Source: Marsupella aquatica
Lineage: Eukaryota > Marchantiophyta
DNA length: 64,000 nt
NCBI GenBank assembly: GCA_973895155.1
Contig: OZ316896.1
Coordinates: 6,014,001 to 6,078,000, forward strand
Direction: 5' to 3'
Shown here: positions 47,001 through 58,140 of the stretch, piece by piece
How positions within the stretch are numbered: the first letter of the stretch is position 1
Layout: every line of letters starts with the position of its first letter
Translations under genes and position numbers: made by a program
Notes under the pieces: generated by a model
Databases searched by the model: none
The model's input: only the letters and a program-made list of their open reading frames with translations
What the model was told of the DNA's origin: nothing

Positions 47001-50000
47001 TGTAGCAAATCTATCAAGATGATATAAACAGATATTATTGACATCCTACTTCCACTTTCGTCTTGCGCATCCCTTGACTTTACCGTCTAGCTCTTAACTT
47101 CTGGTCATTTATGAGTGGTGTCACAGGAGACGGTTGAAAAACAAATGCACTTCCTCATTTTCGAATTAATGCTCTAACGTGAGACCATGTCACACTCACC
47201 ACCTAAATTCAGGTTTTCAAAAAGAGCTTGGCGTATTTGGGATAAGAACCTAGATCCGCTCAAGTTGGGATATGCAGCATACAAGACGGCAAAAAAATCC
47301 GACTGTTTTAGCACTGACATAAATTACTACTGCATCAGATACACAATACCCTTGGTATTATGAGTAGAATTCATACAAGATTGCAACTGGTGCACAGCCA
47401 TAGCACTTATTTTCTTCTTATGGCCAGATGCGCCCTCATTCTCCACGGGTCCCATTGTGTGTAGACATGTTCCCGATGCTGAATCCCAGACCTGTCAATA
47501 TATATTACAATTTCAATAACATCGTGTGGTGTTAAAACAATCATACTCGAGTCTTGCTATCAATTGTTGAGCAATAACAGGGGTAGGCAGAAAATTCTCC
47601 AAAGAACACCTGAACCCTTACTTTGAGGATGTTGGTGCCACATGAAATGATGCGCTCTCCATCTAGTGCATATTCCACAGCTTGTATCTGAGAAACAATA
47701 TAAGAGCCAACTTCATGAAGGTTTCAAAAAGATATCTTTATGTGTTATGTCATTGTGATGTCCCCATACATCTTAGATCTCCTCGCCAGCCAAAAGCTAC
47801 AGCTGCAGACCTGGACTAGTAATGTAGCTGCGTCTCATAGTTGTCTGCCAGATTAACTGTGTATGCAACCAACTGTATCAATGCAATTTGATGGATGAGA
47901 AGGAATGAGGACGGTCCCAACAGCTGAACCTAACTTGCTGGGCCGAATGGACACAGTGAGGACGAATACAACGTTCCTAAAATGTCAAGTACAATGCCAA
48001 GTACAATGCCAATACTGAATAGTCTCCTGAACAAGAAGTGGGCAGGCTGGAGTAAAGACCTGACAGTTGTGTCCTGGAAGTTCTCGCGCCCTACCAGTCA
48101 TCAAATTGTAAAGAAGAAGTTCATTTGGTGCCTGCACAATGGGGTCAAAACATTCTAATCCTTAAAAGCGCCGATCAACCAAGCCAACACAGTGCAATAG
48201 GATGTACCTAAAAAACTACCCAAATCCATATAGAGATCTGATTCTTCACCGATAAGCTTGAGGATTACGAAAATTCAAAACAACGGACAGAGCCTTACAG
48301 CATTGCAGCTGCACACAAGTTGTGGTAAACCACCGGGATGCAGTCGTAGATCTAAGACCTTCTGCACTCCTTGCTGGACATAAGGTTACGCACCACAACT
48401 TTAGTCAAAAAACGAAAACAGCCAAGTATTCCCTATCGGCAGGAAATGTCAAAATTTGAAGTTGTTTGAAATTACACTTTCTCCGATGGATAATATTGCC
48501 AACGAAAGAAATAGCCACCATGCAGAAGCCCCATCTCGTTAAGATACAGGTTAGAAACCTTACATCCACGCCGCCCAAAGGTGCTAGGGCCACACTGGAA
48601 GTGTACGCACACCAACTTGCAGACCAAGTGCTGTAAGCCTGCTGCTGCAGCCAACTTACGGGTCCTTTGAACTGATTGTCTAACGAACTCCAACCTGTAA
48701 ACCAAGGGTCAAAGTATGGATTAAATAAGGACATCCAATTCCTCAAACAAAATAATTCGAGATTACAGTGGGAATAACTGAGACTAAAGGAATGCATAAC
48801 ATCAAATCGTTTGTGGACGGCATATCAGTACAAGTACAGAAAAGCGTAGGGCTGCTACTCCAATCAATTCCAATCTTAGAGCTAAAACCTCCAACATTCT
48901 CCTTGCCAATGAAGTTGATTGGAAGTTCAAATCAATTCCACAGCTCTCCCTCTGTGCTAACTTTACAGCCGCCAACTTACTAAACCTAAATGACCAAATG
49001 CTTTAGCTTGAGGTTTGGCAATCCGTACCCCCAACAAAGGATGTCCATTGCCGCCCATGGCTTCCTACGTCCTGTGGTCGAAATGCAACAGTCCCAGAAT
49101 TGCCACCCATTTCTCGCTCCACAAGGCATTTGAAGATGCTCGTTTCTTTATTCGAGATTGCAGCCCCATCCTGACTGTTTCCTTGGGTTCGTTCACTAAT
49201 TTTGTCCCTTCCATTGCTTGTGGACAACCCAGGATCCATACCTACGTTTAGTCGATGCAAATAGAACAGAGCATGTCAGAGCTCAATGAACAAGCTAGGG
49301 AATTGTGATAGAACGGCATAGCAGGAAGCCATAGTCAGGTAAACTGCAATGCTGTGGCTCAATCGCATGCAGGTACGCTGTATCCTAGGGCCTATTGTAT
49401 GAAAGACAATTCTGCAGGCAAAATTTCTCTCACGTATTTGCCATTACAGTCAAATGTAAAACTTGTCCATGAAAGACCCTAACTTCCCAACGCTGCTACC
49501 GAGCTTATGTAATGCTAAACTATGCCCTTGAGCACAAGGATGGAATGTCATAGCGTTCTCCTTTCTTGATACAGTTTCAAATCCATCGTCTTTTACATAG
49601 ACCTGCTGCCGTTATGAAGATGGAGGGATCACTTAAATGAGCACTTAAGCGCATATTAGCCATTCATATCTTATTTCCACTTAGTAACAAAGTAGTTCAG
49701 ATGAAAGGATGATAAAGACCTGAACACGCTTCGCTGAAAGACCAAGCGAAGACTGCAACTGGATCTCTGGCTCTTGGTCCACTAGTTCCTGGTTGAGATT
49801 GTGGCGAAGCTTCAGGGAGATTATCTACCCTTACTGTTCGCTCCTTTCGTAGTTCTTTAAAATTCGAGAGAAGATCAACAAGTTCTTGGTGCAAAGCGGC
49901 AAGTCTGCCATCAACAGCCAGTAAAACAATATTTCAAGATTTTAAACCGCACATCTCTTCATTTCAAAACCATTTTATCTGAGCAAGCAACTCAATGTCT

Positions 50001-52289
50001 TTCAATCTGAACTTTCAAAATTTGCGTACTACAGAGAATGAGCAATACCGGACTGAAAGACATGAATTTGCAAGAAATAACATTAACTTATTAACTTTGA
50101 ATGTGATACCTTGAATGAGGTATGTACTGCTGTGATACAAGGCTGCTTAGAGATCTTCTAACATTTTTATTCCCTACCAAATATAGATTGAGCATATATT
50201 ACTCGGCAGGGATGGAGGCTCTCATTTTCTGCCTTAATCTACATCATCCAAGACCGAATTTCCCATCTCCCAAACCCCCATTTCTTGACTTTTTCTCGCC
50301 CCCTCTCACTATCTGTATTTATGTCCACGTTGAAGACACCTGTCTCAACCTCCACATTTCCTAAAACCTGGTTGTGCTACTACCTGCGCCTTCTGTTAAC
50401 TACCCGGACTATTGCCAGCATCTTCTTTCCATTTCATATCCAAACTAGAAATCGCAAGTTCTCGGATGAATCGCAATCATGGGAACAACTCCTCTATGCA
50501 CATGAACACTTACTTTATGCCAGATATACACACACAACAACTGACAACAAGGGAAGCGTTTTAGAATACATGGTAGGTTCACCTACAGCTCAAATTTCCT
50601 TTGTGCTGCATTTTGGTCCATGCCAAGATAAGCTTCCATTACATCTGAAGACTGAGAGTCTGTGCTGCAAGAAACGGCAAACTCATCAAAAGATGCTTAG
50701 AAACATAGTCCACTGCGACGAGCCTTTATCATTGTGATACAGTAAACAGAATACCATTTTCGACAGGCATGAAGGAGCGATTGCTATCCCTATCTTACCT
50801 GATAGTTCATTGACAAGTTGTTTTCCTCTGTCAAGGACACCTCGGTTATCGTTACCTAGAATCGCTGATCTTGCGTGTCGGACGCCTGTTGATCCGGAAG
50901 CTTCATTCTTGATTACGCCCCACCTTCTTCTTTTCCGATTCCTCCTTACAACATTTGATTGAGCGCCCACATTACTTGGCTCTGTTGCCACCATCTTCTT
51001 ATGAGACCTTTTCAGTCGTCCTTCAGGCAGTATTACTGCAGCTGCCAATTTCTCTTTCTGCACTTGTTTTAAACAAGCGTCCTTGTCCATCAGATTGTTC
51101 ACTTGCATTTATAAACCATGCGTCCAAATGTCTTAAGTAAGACATTGACGACATTCTTACCGTAATTGATGACAACCGTACATTTGGAAGCAGCTTTCCA
51201 AAGAAAAGATAGAAAACAAAACAAATTCCCTTTGGCACAAACTGCAGAACTATGGGTGTAAGAGTTGCTGGCAGTCAAATGTATAATAAACACGGCACTG
51301 AATAGAAATTTTGCAAAAGAGTAAGTAGGGAAAAAACTCCCCGCACCATTCCCTAGTGTGTACTCTACTGCAAATACGACAATATTTAGAATAGTTGTAA
51401 CTTTTCACGCTAAGATAGTTGACTCGAAAGAGGAAATTACATTAACTTTGATCTTGTGGCTCTTTGCCCTTGGATCGTGGATCATTCGAGTATGGCACTT
51501 TTGAATGTAGTTGAAAATATGCTCGTTTGTGTGGTTCAAGCGCAGCTTTTGTCGAATTTCAGGATGTGCTTCCAACCACTCTGTTATTTCTGTAGCTTTC
51601 ACCACTTCTCGCTGATTCAAAGCCTCCAACCAAATATAAACTGGGCGCCATTTCTCGGTAATTGGCTTTCCGTTCCGTCGGCCCTTATTTCTGTGCATCA
51701 CACTTGTCCCTGCCTGACCAGCAGCCGCTTCAGCTTTCTGTAAAGAAATCAATGCAGGAATATATTGTTACGAAAGGAGTATGCGTAAGCGCAGAGAAGT
51801 GTGGAAAGCAATCTCATCTAACGGTACACGTAACAATTATTGTACCAAAAATGTTACTCGAAACCACCAGACCCATCAAATATTTGCTCGTATCATTAAA
51901 AAAAAAGGTTTTAAGTGATTATGATAAACACTGTTCAGAAACACTTTCGAAATAACGGTATCAACGCTAAAATGTGAGATTTGCCCGAGGAACAGGAGGA
52001 GCAGCCGAAGAGAGCATGAGACGAAGAGGAAATAAAAGATGGATTGAAAGATGAGGACCTGGCGTTCCATTTTCAGCGTCTTGAGCTCAGCTTGGAGGCG
52101 GCCGAAAATTTCGGTCCGGGGCGTCACCTTCAATTCTTGAGACAATCCATTTTGATTTCGTTCTAGCCAATTGTCCAAGTCGTTCTTCTCCAAAACGTGC
52201 TCGTAGGGCAGCGCACGGAGCCACTCCAAAGCTGCTTCCCACCCTCGCGATGACTTGTTGGTCTCCGCTGTTAGAAGAGCAGCGATCAT
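44027..52289 (-). CDS. WD40-repeat protein with helical N-terminal region
   Basis: 20 coding exons (5' to 3' on the minus strand): 52289-52059, 51737-51447, 51057-50799, 50664-50643, 49904-49720, 49241-49029, 48694-48660, 48373-48299, 48131-48060, 47687-47622, 47491-47377, 46951-46852, 46651-46492, 46290-46242, 45842-45760, 45496-45270, 45020-44934, 44672-44597, 44408-44352, 44128-44027. They sum to 2505 bases (834 aa), with phase kept throughout. The first 170 residues are helical, with two similar segments (ALEWLRALP...NDLDNWLERN and YIWLEALNQREVV...TEWLEAHP). Then comes a Lys/Arg-rich region (VVRRNRKRRRWG; nuclear signal likely). From about residue 410 WD repeats follow (VWDSASG, LLWNVRTGEL, IWDVEAI, LFDVRTGG, LVWDTR, AIWDVT), ending in GGDDQKVVLYH. 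Probably a scaffold; I do not recognise a named gene. One intron is GC-AG and one exon has 22 bases. The upstream ATG is uncertain. Confidence 0.85.
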
Positions 52290-53625
52290 CCTTCAGATGG
52301 ATTCCCCCTACCAAAAGTTAGATAAATAAAGGCGTTGTTTAGCAGCCCAGTCCACATCGTCGCCAAAGAATTTAACGGACGGCAGCTCCGGAACCTACAT
52401 TGCATTGCTACAGCAATTACAAAGAGCACATGGTATTAAATTTTGAGTTGTGGAAGCAACTCGTCGAATGACTCGAGTGGCGTTAAACAAACTGAATGTT
52501 GTAAGCAAATCGGTCGCCTCTTCGCAAATCTCCTAAGAGGAATTTGAGAGTTCAAGAAAGACTACTGGACGATGAACTTAGTGTACGAAATTGCGCTTCG
52601 CTGCGCTCATCTGAACCCAGTATTACTTTTTCCTCCGCGGGGCCTTTTCTAGCAACTAATTTGGAAAAGAAAGATTAGCTCAGCCGATGATCCCTTCCTA
52701 CCACTACGTCGAGAGCCTTCAGCGATATCCTCCGCTTCGTCACTTGACTAAACGAGATTCGCCGAGTTCAAGGTAGACTTTCCCCGTCAAATCTAATCAT
52801 GAAGAGCTGCTGCCCACGGCCCAATACAGGTATTGTCAATCTGCATTCAAAACAAAACCCTCATTTGGGCACTGGACTCGTAAACTGCCATATACTTTCA
52901 AGAGACTTGTCAACCCGAAGAACCCCAATAGAAGGACGACAACGAGCGCAATGTCCTCACCTAATGGTGACCAATGTAACGAAGGAAAACTCCAGGTCAA
53001 CAGTCAGGCTACTAATTGGCTTTTTCCGCAACTTCACAGATCGCTCAGCTGCCGTGACAACAAAATGCAACGAGAGAGTCACTTCAGTGATGAAGCTCTT
53101 CCATGATTTGTCTCCAGAGCAGCAGCTCACGCCCTGTGACAAGGCGTCTCTCACTGCGGACAGACACGAGTATTTTCTATGATAGGGCTCTGGAATAATC
53201 ATCACACCCTCGTGAGCACAAACATACAGAACCTTTGTATGGAATCAATGATCTTCTCCTACTTAAATCTCCCCGTTTTATACCTTGAGCTATTGCGTGT
53301 CCCTGGTCAGGTCCCTCTTGTTTAACAAACACTCCAAGTCCTGATTTTGGTGTCCCATCATCCTCCTGTGTGCCAGCTTAATCTTTAAGGTTTTTAGCCC
53401 TGGGTGGCGAATATGTGTGTGATGGAGAAGCGGCTACTAATACTCTTTATATCTAGAATTGTTTTCTGATGGTTAGATCTCACTACATTAACTTTTAGTA
53501 TGACCTTTCAGACTCTGGCCAGTGGGTGTGTGTCTAGGTGAGAAACTGGCTAATGGGAGAGAGAAACCCTAATTTTGCCAAAAGTGGCAAAATATTTTGG
53601 AAAGGTGGAATGTAGCAAATTTTTG
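52290..53625. other. Upstream region of the WD40 gene
   Basis: Likely promoter of the WD40 gene (transcribed leftward) and spacer. A plus-strand open frame at 52799-53182 (127 codons) and a minus-strand frame at 53205-52957 overlap each other. Neither shows a recognisable motif, so I do not call a gene. Confidence 0.4.
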
Positions 53626-53629
53626 CCTA

Positions 53630-53833
53630 AAAAAATTAGGGTGTGCTTAAGTTCACCCAATAATTTGTTAGTTTTCACACCCATACCTCAAGTTAGTCTG
53701 ATGTGGACAACATGATTGTTTGTGTCAGGCCAAAAAATTAGGGTGTGCTTAAGTTCACCCAATAATTTGTTAGTTTTCACACCCATACCTCAAGTTAGTC
53801 TGATGTGGACAACATGATTGTTTGTGTCAGGCC
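53630..53833. repeat. Perfect 102-base tandem duplication
   Basis: Two identical copies, 53630-53731 and 53732-53833, each starting AAAAAATTAGGGTGTGC and ending GTGTCAGGCC. I see no mismatch between them, so the duplication is recent or was made during assembly. Non-coding. Confidence 0.9.
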
Positions 53834-55235
53834 ATACTCATGAGGACATGTGCCTAACTCAACATGAGTTTACTTCTCTTACTCGTCTTGGGATGTACAA
53901 ATGTACAAACCCACATATCTCAAGCCCAGCTTGCCTATCTCCCCTGACTAATCAATGATTGCAATACGTATAACTTTTGTAGTACTTCTGTCACCCAATT
54001 AGTTTGCTTATAAGGGCCTTCCGACTAAAGAGTGCCCTCATAATGAGTTTCATGAGGCCTTTATTTAGCTAAATTTAAATTTTGCTACTCTGAAACTAGT
54101 GAGATATATGCTTGATGGGTCCCCCGGTAAACCTTTCTTACCTGATGGGCCCCTAGGTAATTTTTTTTACCAAGTGGGACCCCTCTTAATGACCAGTACA
54201 CCTGTTCTTGTGTGATGTCTACACCTGTCCTTGTGTGGTGCCTACTATGTACAGATAACCACACTCATTGCCTCAGTGCAATGTGCTCCAGGCCCAGTCC
54301 ACCACACTTGTTGTTGCAGTTTACAGCGCCTAGTCCACCACACGAGTCGCCGTAGTTTATCATTGTTCATCGAAACGGGCAACAATACCATTACCACAGG
54401 ATTCGATGGGTTCATGCCTGAAGACACAATGGATTATGCCTTCCCATGTTTCAAGGTTTAGGGTTTAGGGTGTACCCCAACACCTTCAGGTCTGTCTTCT
54501 TTTGAAATTGTTTGTATGTATTGCACAGGGGAGTATCACCATTTTTCAAGTGCATTTGTCGATCATTTGCCAATTTTTGTTGTGGCGGCAATGGGCAAAT
54601 TCCGAACATTGAACTTGAATATTCTTTGTGGACATTTGGAGGTACCCCGCACTGACTTTGACAGTCGCGCATGAACGTTGATAGTCGCGCATGACCACTC
54701 TCAGCAGGACAGAGACAAAGGTTGTGTGCAAGGACAGGTTGGCCCTAGACAGAGACTGGGCATAGGATGGCGGACGGGACCATCCAACCTACCCCTCGGT
54801 CAACTGACCCAAGGGTGGTCAAAGTCACCTTGAGGGAAACCCAGGCCATCTGATTGAGAAACTGGGAGCAATGACAGCCATTGGATGTGAAAGAGCCAAC
54901 CTGAGTTTATTTTATTAACACAAAAACAAAACAAGCATTGTGATAGATTTGGGGATAAATTATAAAAATTCAGTGGCAAGTATTATGTCAAAAAAGAATG
55001 GCAATCTAGTGAATCCCAGATTTTGTGTAAATGATTTAAATTGAAACTGTCTCAGTTTCATACAGTTCTATGGAAATTTTGAGCTCTCAAGCATGGGTCT
55101 TTTGATACCTTGTTTCATCTATTATAAGATTGCTCGATTCCTCCCTCTAATCCATTGTTAACGAGGGAGACAAAATAAGACAAGATTGCATTTTTGCAGA
55201 TAACCAATCTAAAAGAAAAATAGTATTAGTCCAAA
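53834..55235. other. Spacer, no gene
   Basis: Contains only small local repeats (GATGGGTCCCCCGGTAAA and GATGGGCCCCTAGGTAA, 54.11-54.18 kb) and two adjacent TTTAGGG units at 54.46 kb. Overlapping short frames (54231-54461 +, 54451-54731 -) show no family motif. Confidence 0.5.
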
Positions 55236-55345
55236 AGACCAAATGCTTGGTGTGGACGTTGTGGTGAAAGAGGACACTACCAAGCGGAGTGCCAAAATTC
55301 ATGGAAATCTCTCCAATATGCTGCTGGTGATTGGGGAGACACCAA
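55236..55345 (+). pseudogene. Zinc-knuckle fragment, retroelement gag-like
   Basis: The plus-strand frame reads WCGRCGERGHYQAECQNSWK (Cys codon at 55251 to Cys codon at 55290), an exact CX2CX4HX4C knuckle as in retrotransposon gag and some RNA-binding proteins. It has no start and ends after about 25 further codons. Flanks carry no other coding domain, so it is most likely a retroelement scrap; an exon of a host zinc-knuckle gene is the alternative. Confidence 0.5.
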
Positions 55346-55429
55346 CTTACTATGCTTAGGGTTCTTTTCCCACTCTTTCCCATTTTTCTTTTTTCTTTTT
55401 CCTTTGAAACATCTAGACATCACAAAACT

Positions 55430-55570
55430 CAAGCCAAGATGGACCACAGGTTGGACATAGTGTTCCCGCAGCTCACATTTTGGAGGTCCATGGAGTTTGG
55501 GCCCATAACTTGATGATTATGAGTCCTAATTTTTTTTAGTTTTGCACCTGTAAGGCAACTAGAGAAGAGG
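55430..55570. repeat. Third partial copy of the 32.5-33.2 kb repeat
   Basis: Shares GATGGACCAC..GTTGGACA, CACATTTTGG.GGTCCATG and GCCCATAACTTGATGATTA with the tandem pair at 32.5-33.2 kb, showing that this family is dispersed and not just locally duplicated. Confidence 0.55.
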
Positions 55571-56535
55571 AGACTGAAAATTTGAACAATTTCAAAATGG
55601 GAATCTTGTATTACAGTACATGGGGGATGGACAACTAGGTACACCATGAGCCAATATGCTCAGAGTATCAAGATTGTGTGCTTCAGGGTTTAGTTTGTAT
55701 TGTTATAATATAATATATCTACATCTATAATATTAAATCTCACTCATTTTAGTCCTTCATCCCGTTACAAAATGCATTTTGGGCGGGAATGAATGAAAGC
55801 CATTACATCGTTTGGCTAATTTTTTGTAGCCATTTGATTATTAATTGTGCGGTCAAGGTATACATAAACACATGATTATATTGCAATAGCCTACATGAGA
55901 GCAAGAACAATTAAACTTGAGAATACAAATATGAATTGTACTAGATTATCCTTTTTACTTTCCCATGAGGACTACTTTCACATGGGGACTACAACTCTAC
56001 AAGGGTGTGTTATTACATTATACTCTCATCTCATAAAGATATAAAGATAAAGCACTATCCAAAGATCAGGGAGAAGGTAGCGAGAAATTGGCAAGGAAGA
56101 AAAAACGGGGAGTGCTAGATAAAGGAGAAAAGGAACAAAAAATTGAGGAAGAGAAGAATGAAAAAGGTAGGGAAAAATAGAGAAGAGGATAAAATGAGAT
56201 AATTTTGTATTTTCCTGCCCCCCATTTAAAAAAACAAGTATGTGTATATTTATGTATTTAAAATATTAATAATTTTAGTTTTAGTAAAAATTGCATCATT
56301 TTTTTGGGTGATCATGTTACGACTCCGTGATGTAATGGTCATTGTCACCCATCTTGCATCTCCATGTTCTCACCTTCATCCTCCTCAACAATAACACATT
56401 CACAATAATAACCAAAATCATAACATTTTCACAACAATGACAAACACCACCAAACAATGACATTTTTTATGTTACGTCTTTTTGGCGGCGCATAGGGAAT
56501 GAGTTTGCCTGCATTTGTTTTTGCAATGCGGGCAT
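55571..56535. other. AT-rich spacer, no gene
   Basis: Includes a purine-rich stretch (56.05-56.20 kb, GGAGAAAAGGAAC-like). No coding signal or structured repeat is recognised. Confidence 0.5.
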
Positions 56536-56539
56536 TTTT

Positions 56540-57000
56540 TGTGTTCTTTACCTCACCACAACATCTTTCCCTCACACTTGACAGTTTTTCTCTTCTCGGC
56601 ATGTTTTCCTCATCTTTACATCGTTTTCTCACCTTGTCATATATTTTTTCTCTCCTCAACATCTTTTTTCACTTTGACTTTTTTTCCTCACCTCGACATC
56701 TTTTTCTCTCATCGACAACTTTTTTTACACCAACATCTTTTCTTCGGCTCCACATCTTTTTCTCTCATCGACAACTTTTTTTACACCAACATCTTTTCTT
56801 CGCCTCCACATCTTTTTTCTCTCATCGACAACTTTTTTTACACCAACATCTTTTCTTCACGACAAACACTTTTTCTCTCATCAAGAACTTTTTTCACACC
56901 GTCTTTTCTTCACGACAACACCTTTTCTCTCATCGAAACTTTTTTCACACCAACATCTTTTCTCCATGACAACATCTTTTTTCACCTCAACATCTTTTGT
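56540..57000. repeat. Degenerate minisatellite, array 4 (inverted)
   Basis: The reverse complement of arrays 1-3: CACATC/CGACATCTTTTTCTCTC-type units, with a tighter 54-56-base higher-order repeat at 56.70-56.88 kb (TTTTTCTCTCATCGACAACT recurring). The long Phe/Ser/His-rich frames here are repeat translations. Confidence 0.85.
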
Positions 57001-57024
57001 GCAATGCATAGGCATCGGGCTAGT
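57001..57024 (+). mobile_element. Helitron-like 3' terminus (copy E)
   Basis: A 6-base stem with a 4-base loop (57002-57017; CAATGC-ATAG-GCATCG, one mismatch or wobble tolerated), then GG, then CTAG at 57020-57023 followed by T. Same layout as copy B on the other strand at 3.8 kb. This orientation places array 4 inside the element. Confidence 0.55.
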
Positions 57025-57665
57025 AATACATCATAAAATAAGTAGTGGTATATTGTTGTTAGGTGTAGCCTTATCTCTTTCATATATTCAACTGTTAATA
57101 TGTCAAGAACCCACTCATTTGCCCTATATTGGACCCAAGGAATTGCTTGGCATCTTGCATATTCGATGAAATTCCACTGTAGACTATTTTAGTCATTCTA
57201 CAATTTAGTTGGGTGCAAGAAACGTGCAAAGAAACATGTGCATGACATCCATCCCATCAAAGAGGACCAGACAAACTTGATTGACCCTTATACCTACTAT
57301 TCACTATTTACGGACCCCCATTAGGGGTCTCTTGCAAATTCTCTGCCATGAGGTTGCACCACATCACCACAATTAGCCACAAACAGGACTGGTCCTACTT
57401 TAAACAATAACAAACGTGCACATTCCTGTTTGTGGCAAAAGCAACGTAATTTTTGGGGCGCCATGCCGTAAGTATTAAATGTAAAAAAAACCAAAATACA
57501 AAAGAAGAGATGTCATTTAATAAAACAAAGTTACCATTTTGATGTTTGTCAAAGATATATCAGTGTTTTATATCAAAATGCTTGTATTTTTTAATTGTTT
57601 GCAAGTTTGGAAAAATCAATCGATAGAAATGTACATAGTTAAAACCCCTTTGGCTTCACATTGTA
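57025..57665. other. Spacer, no gene
   Basis: AT-rich; no open frame with motifs and no structured repeat recognised. Confidence 0.5.
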
Positions 57666-58140
57666 AAACTAAATAATAAATCTCCTTAGTACTTGATAAA
57701 ATCTGTCAATGTTTGATTCATTTGATCTCTTTAGTAATGTCTTGACAAAATCTCTCAATGTCACTCATTGGAAAGCTAGAGTAAAATTAAAAACTCATCA
57801 TCTTCTTAGTACTTGAGAAAATCTATCAATGTTAGGTTAATTGGAAAGCTAGAGAAATTTAGATACTCACGATCTCTCTATTTTTTGACAAATAATCTCA
57901 ATGTCACACATTAGAAAGCTAAAGAGATTGAAAACCTCCTGATCTCTTGAGTACCGTGACAAAATCTGACATGAAATTTGTCAATGTCAGACTCAATGTT
58001 AGAAAGCTAAAAGAATTCATGAACTCATGATCAAAATGTCTTATACTCACACTCATTGGAAAGGCAAAGAAAATCAAAAACTCATATGGAACTTGACAAA
58101 ATTTGTCAATTTGAGGCTCATTGGAAACCCTTTCTCAATT
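57666..58140. repeat. Degenerate tandem repeat, about 70-80-base unit
   Basis: Six to seven diverged units built from recurring phrases: CATTGGAAAGCTAGAG, AAAACTCATGATCTC, TTAGTACTTGACAAAATCT and GTCAATGTCAGACTC. Unit length varies by small insertions and deletions. Non-coding. Confidence 0.7.

Noticed and set aside
52799-53205. 127-codon plus-strand frame and 82-codon minus-strand frame
   Set aside because: Mutually overlapping, no family motif, no supporting splice structure; probably chance open frames in the WD40 gene's upstream region.
54455-54475. TTTAGGG repeat as an interstitial telomere
   Set aside because: Only two units; two adjacent TTTAGGG words are expected by chance in AT-rich plant DNA.
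56499-57036. Phe/Ser/His-rich proteins of 156-173 aa
   Set aside because: Translations of minisatellite array 4; the same peptides appear in other frames and in arrays 1-3.
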